A stretch of DNA of 64,000 nt from CABZJG01 sp965659715 (GTDB lineage Bacteria; Pseudomonadota; Alphaproteobacteria; Rhodobacterales; Rhodobacteraceae). Location: assembly GCA_965659715.1 (NCBI GenBank), contig CBFHXE010000006.1:1-64000 (forward strand). Reading direction: 5' to 3'. The notes beneath the pieces are model-generated. The model had not been told where the DNA came from, searched no databases, and was given only the letters and a program-made list of their open reading frames with translations. The position numbers were made by a program, and so were the translations under genes. Shown piece after piece: positions 51,472 to 60,980 of the stretch; within the stretch, counting starts at the first letter, position 1; each line of letters starts with the position of its first letter.

Positions 51472-51501
51472 AAAAGCCGCCCAGATGTCTGCGCGGCTTT
51501 T
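51472..51501 (-). terminator. Rho-independent terminator of rpmG
   Basis: AAAAGCCGC (51472-51480) and GCGGCTTTT (51493-51501) form a 9-bp stem. Read on the minus strand the stem is followed by GTTTTTT, so it stops rpmG transcription. Confidence 0.88.
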
Positions 51502-51523
51502 CATAAAAACGATGTCGAAAAGG

Positions 51524-51691
51524 TTATTTGATTTTACCCTCTTTATATTCGACATGCTTGCGCACAACCGGATCATACTTTCGGACCACCATTTTTTCGG
51601 TCATGGTGCGCGCGTTTTTCTTGGTCACGTAAAAGTGGCCAGTGTCCGCGGTCGAGTTCAGGCGGATTTTAATTGTGGTCGGCTTCGCCAT
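51524..51691 (-). CDS. rpmG: 50S ribosomal protein L33
   Basis: This 55-residue protein begins MAKPTTIKIRLNSTADTG and ends HVEYKEGKIK, the C-minus type of L33 without zinc cysteines, as in most proteobacteria. It binds near the E site of the large subunit. It was found by reading the strand directly as it is short. GGAGAT precedes the ATG by 5 nt. It lies just downstream of rnpB on the same strand and has its own terminator. Confidence 0.97.
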   Translation of the reverse strand: MAKPTTIKIRLNSTADTGHFYVTKKNARTMTEKMVVRKYDPVVRKHVEYKEGKIK

Positions 51692-51825
51692 TTTTCATCT
51701 CCTGCGTCGGCCAAATGTCAGGCCGGTGAAATTCTATCCTGAAGCATGCCTTTTAGCGATGCTGACGCTACTGTCAACCATGATGAGGCAGAATTCGAAG
51801 CTCTCCCGCAGAAACCCTCAAAAAA

Positions 51826-52221
51826 GATGCGCGGAGAACCTATAAGCCGGATTCTGTCCCGGGGTTACCCCCCTTGGATGACCATTCCTCTGAACGCAGG
51901 ATTGCCCCTGCGCCTCTAGCTGCCAACCCGAACCCTTGGGCCAAAGCAGCCCTGCGGTGATATCGGCGCACCGATCAACCCGCACAAGGTTCCTATTCGG
52001 CATTGCTCCCGGTGGGGCTTGCCATGCGGGCGCTGTTACCAGCCCCCCGGTGGGCTCTTACCCCACCCTTTCACCCTTACCCGTGCGCGCACGGGCGGTT
52101 TGCTTTCTGTGGCGCTCTCCGTCGGGTTGCCCCGCCCGGGCGTTACCCGGCACCGTCGCTTTGTGGAGTCCGGACTTTCCTCGAGCCTTACAGCCCGCGG
52201 CCATCCAGCCCTCCGCGCGCC
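51826..52221 (-). ncRNA. rnpB: RNase P RNA, class A
   Basis: The minus strand has the universal core elements GAGGAAAGTCCGGACTCC near the 5' end and ACAGAATCCGGCTTATAGG near the 3' end. Helix P1 is formed by CTCCGCGC (52211-52218 on the plus strand) with GCGCGGAG (51829-51836). The T-run at 51820-51826 just past P1 may end transcription. It processes tRNA 5' ends. Exact ends are approximate by a few bases. Confidence 0.96.
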
Positions 52222-52304
52222 TTAGGGGTTAATTGGCTTGGGTATGCTCGTCAACGCTTAAACGTTATTTCGTGCTGATCGCTTTGGCGGAAACCATAGC
52301 GTCG

Positions 52305-52922
52305 CTAACCTTCTGGCAGCGCCAAACGGAAGGGCAAAGGATCCCATGTGCAGGCAAAACCATCCCCATCCGGATCAAGCCCCAGCCAGTCACGTTTTGG
52401 GCCACCACGCTTTAAAAACATCTCTTGTGCAGCCGTTGAGGACGTATACTGACCACATCTATAGCGGTGATTATATTCGCTTACCAATCCCGAGCGTGGG
52501 TACAAAGGCGCGCCAACCGGATTGGATGTCAGCAGTGCATATTCAACAACATTTGGAATATCGGTGCCTGGGCGTACCGGCAGTTCAGTGGGTTCAATGA
52601 GAACGTATTGCATCCGGTTAATCGCCAAACGCTCGGCATCGCTTTCAATGGTTTGCCGGTTTGAGACCGCCTCAAAGTCATTTTCATCCGACAGCGCGAT
52701 GCTTGTGGCATTTGGCAAGCTTGTTTCTTCCACCTCGGCAGGTTTTCTGTCCACAAGCGCTACAGTGTCTTCCAAAACATTGATGGTATCAGCAACCACA
52801 GCAATCCCCGCGGCCGTTGTATCCGCCAATTTTGGCGGCAAAGCCTCAAGCCCGCTTTCGGGTATCGTCGGCTCACAGCCGGCAAGGCCCAAAGCAACGC
52901 AGAATAAAACAACCTTTCGCAT
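52305..52922 (-). CDS. Lipoprotein with C-terminal Excalibur-like calcium motif
   Basis: This 205-residue protein has a lipoprotein signal (MRKVVLFCVALGLAGC, lipobox Cys16). A low-complexity, acidic linker (residues 20-125) follows, and the C-terminus (about 160-198) contains RYRCGQYTSS and DPDGDGFACTWDP, i.e. DxDGDGxxC as in Excalibur domains, probably binding Ca2+ and closed by a disulfide. It would sit in the outer or inner membrane facing the periplasm. Start at ATG 52922, not 53006. It follows gatA by 22 bp, so it may be cotranscribed with gatCA. Function is unknown. Confidence 0.8.
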   Translation of the reverse strand: MRKVVLFCVALGLAGCEPTIPESGLEALPPKLADTTAAGIAVVADTINVLEDTVALVDRKPAEVEETSLPNATSIALSDENDFEAVSNRQTIESDAERLAINRMQYVLIEPTELPVRPGTDIPNVVEYALLTSNPVGAPLYPRSGLVSEYNHRYRCGQYTSSTAAQEMFLKRGGPKRDWLGLDPDGDGFACTWDPLPFRLALPEG

Positions 52923-52944
52923 GCAAATCTTTCCTTTGCTCACG

Positions 52945-54435
52945 TTACACAGATGACCACCAATTGTCAGGTTTTGCGCTAAAGCCAGCAGCGCTTTCCA
53001 GTGCATAAGCGGTGTTCAACAAATCCCCTTCTTGCCAAGGCTTGCCGATAAGCTGCAAACCCAAAGGCAAGCCTTGTGCATCCAGCCCTGCCGGCACAGA
53101 TATCCCGGGCAATCCAGCCAAATTAACCGTGACCGTAAACACGTCGTTGAGGTACATCTCAACTGGATCAACCTCGGCCATATCCCCAAGCCCAAAGGCG
53201 GCAGAAGGCGTCGTTGGCGTTAATATTGCATCTACGCCAGAGGCAAACAAATCCTCAAAGTCTTTCTTGATCAGAGCACGCACACGCCGCGCCCGATTGT
53301 AGTAGGCGTCATAAAAGCCGGCCGACAGAACATAGGTCCCGATCATAATGCGCCGCTGCACCTCAGCGCCGAACCCTTCGGCGCGCGATTTTTCATACAT
53401 TTCGGTAATGCCATCACCGGCGTCCAGCTGCGCGCGGCGACCAAAGCGCACCCCATCATAGCGGGCCAAATTCGATGAAGCTTCCGCCGGCGCAATCACA
53501 TAATAGGCAGGCAGCGCGTATTTGGTATGGGGCAAACTGACATCAACCACCTCGGCGCCGGCGTCTCGCAGCATCGCAGACCCGTCTGACCACAGCTTTT
53601 CAATCTCATCCGGCATCCCATCCAAACGATACTCTTTGGGGATACCAATCTTTTTGCCGCGGATATCTCCGGTTAGAAGCACTTCAAAATTTGGCACCTC
53701 TAGCTCGGCGCTGGTGCTGTCTTTGGGATCATGGCTGCACATCGCCTCAAGCATAATCGCGGCATCGCGCACCGATTTAGTCATCGGGCCAGCCTGATCA
53801 AGCGAACTGGCGAACGCCACAATGCCCCACCGCGAGCAGCGCCCATAAGTCGGTTTGATACCGACGATACCCGCAAAGGCTGCAGGCTGGCGGATTGAGC
53901 CACCCGTATCCGTACCGGTGGCAGCCAAACACAGATCTGCGGCCACTGCAGCAGCAGAGCCCCCGGATGATCCGCCAGGCGTAAGCTGTTTGTCACCTAG
54001 TTTCCAAGGATTAACCGCATCGCCGTAGATGGAGGTTTCATTGGAAGAGCCCATGGCAAACTCATCCATATTCAACTTGCCGATCATGACCGCGCCCGCG
54101 TCAAATAGATTTTGGCTTACGGTACTTTCATATTCGGGGCGAAACCCGTCCAAAATTCGGCTGGCGGCCTGACTGGGCACCCCTTTGGTGCAAAACAAAT
54201 CCTTGATCCCGATCGGCAGGCCGCACATGGACGGTGCATGACCTGGGGCCAAACGGCTGTCGGCAGCTGCCGCCTGATCAAGCGCCAGCTCTGGCGTATG
54301 GTGGACCACCGCATTCAGCGCCCCGCCGCCCCCGGCGGCCCGCAAACAGGCCTCGGTTAGCTCTACAGAAGTTATATCTTTGCTCCGCAAAAGATCGCGG
54401 CCCGCAGCAAGGGTCAAGCTGTTGAGATTTTCCAT
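52945..54435 (-). CDS. gatA: Asp/Glu-tRNA amidotransferase subunit A
   Basis: This 496-residue amidase-signature protein has the Lys-cisSer-Ser triad: GLPIGIKDLF (Lys), TPGGSSGGSAAAVAA and GTDTGGSIRQPAAF (Ser residues). GatA releases ammonia from glutamine for transamidation of Glu-tRNA(Gln) and/or Asp-tRNA(Asn) by GatB. It overlaps the gatC stop by 1 nt. gatB is not next to it, as is usual in this family of bacteria. Confidence 0.96.
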   Translation of the reverse strand: MENLNSLTLAAGRDLLRSKDITSVELTEACLRAAGGGGALNAVVHHTPELALDQAAAADSRLAPGHAPSMCGLPIGIKDLFCTKGVPSQAASRILDGFRPEYESTVSQNLFDAGAVMIGKLNMDEFAMGSSNETSIYGDAVNPWKLGDKQLTPGGSSGGSAAAVAADLCLAATGTDTGGSIRQPAAFAGIVGIKPTYGRCSRWGIVAFASSLDQAGPMTKSVRDAAIMLEAMCSHDPKDSTSAELEVPNFEVLLTGDIRGKKIGIPKEYRLDGMPDEIEKLWSDGSAMLRDAGAEVVDVSLPHTKYALPAYYVIAPAEASSNLARYDGVRFGRRAQLDAGDGITEMYEKSRAEGFGAEVQRRIMIGTYVLSAGFYDAYYNRARRVRALIKKDFEDLFASGVDAILTPTTPSAAFGLGDMAEVDPVEMYLNDVFTVTVNLAGLPGISVPAGLDAQGLPLGLQLIGKPWQEGDLLNTAYALESAAGFSAKPDNWWSSV

Positions 54436-54722
54436 TACTCGACCACCTTTGGAACCGCAAAAAATCCCTCACGCGTATCAGGTGCATTGGACAGAACATC
54501 CGCTTGCTGATCGCCGTCGGTAATGACATCCTCGCGGCGCTTTAGACGCTGCGGGGTCACTGATGTCATCGGTTCGACATCGCTGACATCGACCTCATTA
54601 AGCTCATTGATAAACCCAAGGATCATATTAAATTCATCTGCAAGAGCAGGCAGCGCATCCGCCTCTACTCTGATCCGCGCCAGTTTTGCAACTTTGGCCG
54701 CTGTAGCCGTATCAATCGACAT
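54435..54722 (-). CDS. gatC: Asp/Glu-tRNA amidotransferase subunit C
   Basis: This 95-residue protein is the belt subunit of GatCAB. Family features are AKVAKLARIRVEADALPALADEFNMILGFI near the start and VEPMTSVTPQRLKRREDV with a C-terminal NAPDTREGFFAVPKVVE. Start at 54722, as the 27 preceding residues in the open frame are not part of GatC. Coupled to gatA. Confidence 0.95.
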   Translation of the reverse strand: MSIDTATAAKVAKLARIRVEADALPALADEFNMILGFINELNEVDVSDVEPMTSVTPQRLKRREDVITDGDQQADVLSNAPDTREGFFAVPKVVE

Positions 54723-54753
54723 CCGGAACTCCCAAAAAACCTGTTTAAATCCT

Positions 54754-55410
54754 TTACCCTTGCTGCCCGCCGCCTGCAAGCATATGGCGCCGATAAACCT
54801 CAATCATCCACCCCAGCATTGCGGCATTGATCAAATGCCATAAAAAATGCGCGCCCTGCGGCCAAGTTGTGCAGAGCTGCAAGTCTACGGTTCGAAAGCC
54901 CAATGACACAGATAAAAGCACCACCCCGCCCCACAGGCCGAGCGCCACCTGCGGCAACCTGCGCTGCAAACCGATTGCATAAACCGCAATTAAAATCGGC
55001 ACTGGCATATATCCAAGACTGCTTCCCAACCCCTCAATATCTTTAAATATCCAAAACACTGCGGCTGCGTATGGAAAAAACAAAGCCAAGCCCACTAGGG
55101 ACAATAAACGTGATAATTGCCAAAACTGCTGGTTGGCGAGATAAATATAATAAAGCACAAACAGCAAAATGGGCGTTACATCCACAACCGCCGCCCAACG
55201 TTGCGGAACGCTGTGAAAAAGTGCCGAACCCAAACCGATCGCTGCGACCAAAATAACCAGCGTCCGCGCACCCGAACCCGGCTGTGCACGCGGCCATAGC
55301 CAATAGGCCACCACCAAAAACGCACCGTTGATAACCAAATTAACCGGCTCAGCCAACAGCCCCGCATCCAAACGCTCACAATAGCCATCGACAAAGGCAA
55401 ACCAGCCCAT
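54754..55410 (-). CDS. Ceramidase-like (CREST superfamily) membrane protein
   Basis: This 218-residue protein has seven hydrophobic segments. CREST hydrolase residues are visible: SxxxH in GSALFHSVPQRW, Asp in VVDVTPI and HxxxH in GAHFLWHLIN. These bind zinc in alkaline ceramidases and adiponectin receptors. N-terminal GWFAFVDGYCERLDAG is typical of bacterial ceramidase-domain proteins (C-E-R... acidic). ATG 55410 is favoured over 55482. It probably cleaves an amide-linked lipid; whether the organism has sphingolipids is not known. Confidence 0.82.
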   Translation of the reverse strand: MGWFAFVDGYCERLDAGLLAEPVNLVINGAFLVVAYWLWPRAQPGSGARTLVILVAAIGLGSALFHSVPQRWAAVVDVTPILLFVLYYIYLANQQFWQLSRLLSLVGLALFFPYAAAVFWIFKDIEGLGSSLGYMPVPILIAVYAIGLQRRLPQVALGLWGGVVLLSVSLGFRTVDLQLCTTWPQGAHFLWHLINAAMLGWMIEVYRRHMLAGGGQQG

Positions 55411-55561
55411 AGCCTTAATCCTTTTTCTTTGTTCAAATACTCCTGCCAGAGGCGAATTTAAAGCACTGGTTGTTCGCTGCATCTCAGGCTAAAGTTACTT
55501 GCAAATTGGCCGCAGCCCCCTCAGGCTCTGATTATCCTTTCTGCGCCAACAGGAGAGCACT

Positions 55562-56254
55562 ATGAAAATAATTTGGCTTGGACATGCCTCTTTTCGCATC
55601 GAAATTGCGGATCAGATTTTATTGATTGATCCATGGCTCACGGGCAACCCCATGTTGCCCACTGACCGGCATCAAGAGGCTATAAAAGGCGCAACGCATA
55701 TTCTTTTAACCCACGGGCACTTTGATCATATTTCTGACACGCTGCCACTGGCGAAAGAAAACAGCATTCCCGTTGTCGGACAATATGATCTCATTGGCCA
55801 TTGGATGGAAACCGAAGGTATAGAAGGCATCGGGTTTAACAAAGGCGGAACAGTCTTGTTGGGCGATGTGGCAGTCACAATGGTGCACGCGGTGCACAGC
55901 TCCACTATGGGCACCGCTGAGGGCCCAAAATGCATCGGCAGCGAATGTGGCTTCATGATATCAGCCGAAGATCATACAATCTATGTCTCGGGCGACACCG
56001 ACGTGATGGCAGATATGGCCATTTTCAATGATCTTCACGCGCCCGATATAGGCATCTTGGCATCCGGGGGCCATTTTACGATGGATATGAAGCGGGCGGG
56101 ATATGCTGCAGCCAAGTTTTTTAATTTTAAAACCATCATTCCCTGCCACTACCGGACCTTTCCCATCCTTGAACAATCTGCAGAAGAGCTGGCGCGCGCA
56201 GTGCCCTCAGCGCAGGTTATCGAGCCTGAAATTCTTCAACCAATCACGCTATAA
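55562..56254 (+). CDS. UPF0173 metal-dependent hydrolase (metallo-beta-lactamase fold)
   Basis: This 230-residue protein has the MBL dinuclear zinc motif THGHFDHISD (HxHxDH, about 50-59), a start of IWLGHASFRIE, and later VSGDTDVMADM with the bridging Asp, then CHYRTFPIL. This pattern matches YtkL/UPF0173. The natural substrate is unknown. AGGAGA precedes its ATG. The RidA gene follows on the same strand after 48 bp. Confidence 0.92.
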   Translation: MKIIWLGHASFRIEIADQILLIDPWLTGNPMLPTDRHQEAIKGATHILLTHGHFDHISDTLPLAKENSIPVVGQYDLIGHWMETEGIEGIGFNKGGTVLLGDVAVTMVHAVHSSTMGTAEGPKCIGSECGFMISAEDHTIYVSGDTDVMADMAIFNDLHAPDIGILASGGHFTMDMKRAGYAAAKFFNFKTIIPCHYRTFPILEQSAEELARAVPSAQVIEPEILQPITL

Positions 56255-56302
56255 ATCGGCAGTTTTACGGCCGGACGACACTCAACTCAAAAAGGAAAAT
56301 AC

Positions 56303-56653
56303 ATGACAACCATTACACGTATCGCAACAGGTCAGCGCATGAGCCAAGCCGTGATCCATGGCCAAACTATCTATTTGGCTGGTCAGGTTGGCACTCCGGG
56401 CACATCGGTATCAGCCCAAACCCAAGAGATCCTAGAAAAAATCGAAAGCCTGCTGGAACAGTCCGGATCCGATAAGACCAAGATCCTCAGCGCCACCATA
56501 TGGATGGCATCCATGGATAGCTTTGACGAAATGAACGCTGTTTGGGATGCTTGGGTCCCCGAAGGCCATGCACCGGCCCGCGCCACAGGAGAATCGGCGC
56601 TCGCCACACCAGAGCATTTGGTTGAAATTCTGATCATTGCAGCCAAGGCCTAA
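56303..56653 (+). CDS. RidA family protein
   Basis: This 116-residue YjgF/Rid domain protein has YLAGQVG at about 28-34, a central ILEKIESLLEQSGSDKTKILSATIW (around 47-70, split), and GHAPARATGESAL, in which an Arg of the imine-binding pocket is found. RidA enzymes hydrolyse reactive enamine/imines released by PLP enzymes. The pocket Arg is in ARATGE rather than the usual RxxV; this may place it in a Rid1-7 subgroup rather than archetypal RidA. AAGGAA precedes the ATG. Confidence 0.88.
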   Translation: MTTITRIATGQRMSQAVIHGQTIYLAGQVGTPGTSVSAQTQEILEKIESLLEQSGSDKTKILSATIWMASMDSFDEMNAVWDAWVPEGHAPARATGESALATPEHLVEILIIAAKA

Positions 56654-56673
56654 ACCTGAGGCAGCGCTGCGGC

Positions 56674-57357
56674 TTAGTCACACCAGGTAACCACCTCATC
56701 GAGCCCCGCCCGATGGGTTCGAAATTTATTGGCCGAGTGATCAAGGTCTGCATAGCCAAATGAAATAGCGCATAAAATATCCCGGTCCTCAGGAAGGTCG
56801 AGCTTCTCGCGCACCACAGGCGACAAGCCTGCGATCGCAGCCTGAGGTATCGTGGCAATGCCCAGAGCCTGCGCGGCAAGCGTGAATGCCGTGACATAAG
56901 CTCCGCAATCAACTGCGCCGTAGGCCCCCAGTTCTTTTGGTGTGGTGATAATTGCCACATGCGGGGCACCGAAAAAGCGATAGTTTTCCATCATTTGCTG
57001 CAGGGACGCCGCGCGGTCCCCTTTGGTGACCCCAACCGCTTCATAAAGCTGCCAACCGCAGACCGAACGGCGGTGCTTATATTCACCGCTATAGCGCTGG
57101 GGAAAATCAATATCCGGCGACTGCATACCCTTTTGAGCCGCTTCTAATAGCGCTGTTCCCAAAGCAGCCAGGGTTTTTCCCCGACACACAGTGACTTTCC
57201 AAGGCTGCGAATTGCACCAAGATGGCACCTGCTGCGCTGTCAGCAGGATTTGCTCAATGACCTCTTTGGGGACAATCCCTGGCTCGAATGCACGGCACGA
57301 ATGGCGTGATTTCAGCAATCCGTCTAAAACGTCATGTTCAGATTGATCTTGGGGCAT
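56674..57357 (-). CDS. Nitroreductase family protein
   Basis: This 227-residue FMN enzyme has the family N-terminus SRHSCRAFEPGIVPKEVIEQIL and VPSWCNSQPWKV for FMN phosphate, and C-terminal ILCAISFGYAD. Members reduce nitro compounds or quinones with NAD(P)H; some act in amino acid or cofactor breakdown. It overlaps the upstream CaiB-type gene by 20 bp, so it is coupled to it. A role with a CoA-linked substrate is possible. Confidence 0.88.
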   Translation of the reverse strand: MPQDQSEHDVLDGLLKSRHSCRAFEPGIVPKEVIEQILLTAQQVPSWCNSQPWKVTVCRGKTLAALGTALLEAAQKGMQSPDIDFPQRYSGEYKHRRSVCGWQLYEAVGVTKGDRAASLQQMMENYRFFGAPHVAIITTPKELGAYGAVDCGAYVTAFTLAAQALGIATIPQAAIAGLSPVVREKLDLPEDRDILCAISFGYADLDHSANKFRTHRAGLDEVVTWCD

Positions 57358-58450
57358 CTGTTTCTCTCTTTCTGAGCTCTTCTAATATATCTTGGCGATC
57401 TGCGTCTTTTGGACGAATTTGCGCAGGGGCTTGTGGGGCCCATGTTGAAAACCGCGGTGCAGGGGCTGGTTGCAAATGTCCTTGGATGTGCTGCCAAATA
57501 CCGCGCGCCGCCATATGCGGGTCTTTAGTGGACCCATCAGGCGACAGGACCGGTGCGACACAGGCATCCGTACCAGCAAACACCTGTGCCCAGTGATCTT
57601 GGGTCTGCCCGACAAAAATACCCGCAAGCCGCGCGCCTAATTCAGGCCAAAGGGATTTCTCAAACTGATTGAGAAAATCTACATCCTGATCCAACTCAAG
57701 CAGCTTCAAAAAAGCAGCATAGAATTTTGGCTCAAGGCATTGCACGGATATAAATCCACCGCCCTTGCACGCATAACAGCGGCTCCAATGCGGCCCGTCC
57801 AACGTGCTTTGGCCGCGCTCGGTTTTCAATCCGCCTGAGCTGCGCAAAGACAGCAGCAAAGCCATCATATGGGCCGTTCCGTCCACGATCGCCGCATCCA
57901 CCACAGCGCCCTGATGCGTTTGCCGCGCATTGATCAAGGCGCTGAGCATGCCGACAACCAGATACAGCGCCCCGCCTCCAATATCACCCACAAGTGTCGG
58001 CGGCGTAAACGGAGGTTCATCTGGGTTTGAGGCGTACCATAACGCCCCCGTCAACGAAATATAGTTCAGGTCATGGCCGGCTTGCTGCGCGCGCGGTCCC
58101 GATTGGCCCCAACCGGTCATGCGCCCATAAACCAGACGGGGGTTGAGCGCCCCTATATCATCCGGTCCAAGGCCGAGGCGCTCCATCACACCGGGGCGAA
58201 ACCCTTCAATTAAACCGTCAGCTGTCGACATTAGCTTTCGCGCTATTGCAATGTCTTCGGCAGATTTCAGGTTTAGGGCAATTGACCGTTTGCCGCGATC
58301 AAGGATATTCTCTGACGGTTTACCGGGGGTATCTCCACCCGACTTACGGTGAATGACAATTACTTCTGCGCCCAGATCAGCCAGCATCATAGCCGCAAAG
58401 GGCGCCGGCCCTAGCGCTTCAAATTCAATAATACGAAGTCCCGAAAGCAT
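57338..58450 (-). CDS. CaiB/BaiF-type CoA-transferase (alpha-methylacyl-CoA racemase-like)
   Basis: This 370-residue family III protein has an N-terminal IIEFEALGPAPFAAMMLADLGAEVI, where CoA-transferases carry Glu/Gly residues, DLNYISLTGAL (about 125-136, which includes the Asp of the racemase active site), and AAIVDGTAHM. HDLNYIS with the preceding His is typical of AMACR-like racemases. It likely epimerises 2-methylacyl-CoA; a transferase role is the alternative. GAGGT precedes the ATG. Confidence 0.88.
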   Translation of the reverse strand: MLSGLRIIEFEALGPAPFAAMMLADLGAEVIVIHRKSGGDTPGKPSENILDRGKRSIALNLKSAEDIAIARKLMSTADGLIEGFRPGVMERLGLGPDDIGALNPRLVYGRMTGWGQSGPRAQQAGHDLNYISLTGALWYASNPDEPPFTPPTLVGDIGGGALYLVVGMLSALINARQTHQGAVVDAAIVDGTAHMMALLLSLRSSGGLKTERGQSTLDGPHWSRCYACKGGGFISVQCLEPKFYAAFLKLLELDQDVDFLNQFEKSLWPELGARLAGIFVGQTQDHWAQVFAGTDACVAPVLSPDGSTKDPHMAARGIWQHIQGHLQPAPAPRFSTWAPQAPAQIRPKDADRQDILEELRKRETDAPRSI

Positions 58451-58605
58451 TTTTCACCTCGTGCAGTCTCATCTCATAGGTTTTGAATAAACCACTGCAA
58501 GGAGCAAGCAAAAAGCGCATTAGATAAACACTTCCCACCGACAAACCTTTCAGCAAGGCAAATAGGCGCTCTAACCTATGCACTGAAAGGGTGAACCCCT
58601 GTTTG

Positions 58606-60960
58606 TTAAGGTGCCAAAAGATTCGGCACGATCGTGACTAGGGAAGGTGCCATCCACAATAGACCCAAACCAACCATCTGGATGAATACAAAGGGAATCA
58701 CACCGCGATAGATATGGCCTGTTGTTACTGATTTCGGCGCCACTCCGCGCAAGTAGAACAAGGCGAATCCAAACGGCGGCGTCAGGAACGAGGTTTGCAA
58801 ATTCACCGCGATCATAATCGTTACCCAGAGGGGATCGAATGTTCCCCCATAAATGACCGGCCCCACAATTGGGATTACAATGTATATGATCTCGAGGAAA
58901 TCAAGGACAAAGCCAAGAATAAACAGAACCAGCATAACGATCAGAAACACGGTAAATTCGTTATCGAACGATCTGAGGAACTGCTGGATATAATGCTCGC
59001 CGCCAAAGGAAATCACCACCAGATTCAAAACCTGAGATCCGATCAAAATCGCAAAAACCATCGAAGTCACTTTTGTGGTTTCGCGCACCACCGGGTTCAT
59101 AACTCCGGAGCTGAAAAGCACCCAGCATGAAAACAAAAGTCCAAAGATTGCATAAAGATACGCTGCATAGGCAAAAAAGAACGCGATCCATGTTTCCGCC
59201 GACACCTCTTGGGTATTGATCCGCAGATCAAAATTAATTCCAAACAGGATCATGATTATCAACGCAAAGGTTGATTGGATCACAATTTTTCCGCTTCTGC
59301 CCTGATCATTAAGCTTGCGATAGGCCGCAAGCATGATCGCCCCTGCCGCCCCAAGCGCCGCTGCGGGTGTCGGATTGGTAATCCCGCCAAGAATTGACCC
59401 CAGCACTGCCACGATTAAAACCAAAGGTGGAAAAACCACTCGGATGAGTTCAATTTGGGCCAACCGGCCAACAGCGGACCTTGCCCCCAAAATCACCAAA
59501 ATCACTGGTATTGCCAAAGCGGCCCACGCCATGCCCGAAGATGTCAACGGTGATATTAGCACGATGTCCGCCATTAGCATCAGCACAACACCAAGACCGC
59601 CCAGAAGCAATGGATAGGTGCTTTCGCGTGGCGATGCACCCCGCGCCGCGGCCAGAGTAATCGCGGCCAGCAATGCAAGTATCAAAACGCCTGATCCGAT
59701 CGGGGGGGCGGATTTCACTTTTTCATCCAGAAGAATCTCAATTTCTTCTTCGCTCAACTTGACACTTTCCTTAACGCCGCCAGCCGCATCAATGTCGACC
59801 TGCTGCTGTATCGCTGCATCCCACGCCTCTTGGCCATGGAGCTCAATCATCGATGCCTGACATTCAGGGCTGACGTTGGTCCGCAGTGTCGCCTCTTCCC
59901 CGATATCTGAGAAGGTATCGACAATGACCGATTGGCTTCCGGCTACACCAGCAAAGTTAAACGCAACCGATCCGGCAATAAGTGCAGCAGGTACAAACAA
60001 AAACCATGTCAGTGCATGGCGCGCAGTTGTGCCACTTTCATTGGCCGCGCCCATGCTGACTGCAGGCGCTTTTTGGGGGTTCAAAAGAGCATAGATAAAG
60101 GCATAGGCGGCATAGAGGAATGCAAGCATTATTCCCGGCAAAAGTGCCGCCTGAAATAAAGATCCAACAGACACCACAGCCGGTTTGCCCAGGTAGGTCA
60201 GCGCGTCCGTACAGCCTGCAGCTTGCGCGCGCGCTTCCTGCGCGGCTGAATACAGATCGCCAGTCAATGTCCCCAATAGTACAATCACAATCGAAGGCGG
60301 AATAATTTGCCCCAAAGTGCCCGAGGCCGCGATCACGCCTGTGGAAAGTTCTGGCGAATAGCCATTGCGCAACATGGTCGGCAGTGAAAGCAATCCCATG
60401 GTCACAACGGTCGCGCCAACAATGCCTGTAGAAGCTGCCAGAAACGCGCCAACCACCACAACAGATACCGCAAGGCCGCCGGGAAGCGGGCCAAACACCC
60501 GCGCCATTGTGGTCAAAAGATCGTTTGCAATTTTAGATCGCTCAAGCGTGATCCCCATTAAGACGAACATCAAAACCGCCAGCAGTGTTTCAATCGACTG
60601 CCCCGCCAAAACCCGTTCATTCATACGGTTGGCAATGAACGATATCTTGCGGTTAAGAGCTGTTTGCCATCCCCCTTCAAACACCGGTTCAGCTATTCTA
60701 GGCAAATCCGGATATCGAAATACCGAAACAGTCTCTGGATTGATCCCCGAAGCGAGCAATTCAATATACATCTGCGAAGACGTATCGATCGCCTGATGAA
60801 TGAGCAATCCCGCGCTATCAAGTACCGCAATAATACCAAAGGAAATCACCCCGGCACCGCCAATTGCAAAAGCCACAGGGAAGCCAGACAAAATACCGCC
60901 AAAAAGGCAGAAAAAAACAATGATTAGGCCAATTTCGACGCCATCAAGTCCAAATAACAT
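58606..60960 (-). CDS. TRAP transporter large permease, enlarged DctM type
   Basis: At 784 residues this is far longer than a usual DctM (about 430). The N-terminal half has family motifs LLSLPTMLRNGYSPELSTGVIAASGTLGQIIPPS (about 200-233, in pieces). A soluble segment rich in acidic residues (about 345-410) and extra membrane helices follow before the last helices with FLTPPFGFALFYLRGVAP. It is the COG4664-type permease. It pairs with DctQ 20 bp upstream. Length is normal for this subgroup in Rhodobacteraceae, as far as I recall. Confidence 0.9.
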   Translation of the reverse strand: MLFGLDGVEIGLIIVFFCLFGGILSGFPVAFAIGGAGVISFGIIAVLDSAGLLIHQAIDTSSQMYIELLASGINPETVSVFRYPDLPRIAEPVFEGGWQTALNRKISFIANRMNERVLAGQSIETLLAVLMFVLMGITLERSKIANDLLTTMARVFGPLPGGLAVSVVVVGAFLAASTGIVGATVVTMGLLSLPTMLRNGYSPELSTGVIAASGTLGQIIPPSIVIVLLGTLTGDLYSAAQEARAQAAGCTDALTYLGKPAVVSVGSLFQAALLPGIMLAFLYAAYAFIYALLNPQKAPAVSMGAANESGTTARHALTWFLFVPAALIAGSVAFNFAGVAGSQSVIVDTFSDIGEEATLRTNVSPECQASMIELHGQEAWDAAIQQQVDIDAAGGVKESVKLSEEEIEILLDEKVKSAPPIGSGVLILALLAAITLAAARGASPRESTYPLLLGGLGVVLMLMADIVLISPLTSSGMAWAALAIPVILVILGARSAVGRLAQIELIRVVFPPLVLIVAVLGSILGGITNPTPAAALGAAGAIMLAAYRKLNDQGRSGKIVIQSTFALIIMILFGINFDLRINTQEVSAETWIAFFFAYAAYLYAIFGLLFSCWVLFSSGVMNPVVRETTKVTSMVFAILIGSQVLNLVVISFGGEHYIQQFLRSFDNEFTVFLIVMLVLFILGFVLDFLEIIYIVIPIVGPVIYGGTFDPLWVTIMIAVNLQTSFLTPPFGFALFYLRGVAPKSVTTGHIYRGVIPFVFIQMVGLGLLWMAPSLVTIVPNLLAP

Positions 60961-60980
60961 ATTCGTCTAAGCCCCTTTGT

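Noticed and set aside
58560..58600. Possible terminator after dctM (AGGG-GTTCA-CCCT on the minus strand)
   Set aside because: Only a 4-bp stem followed by TTTC; too weak to call.
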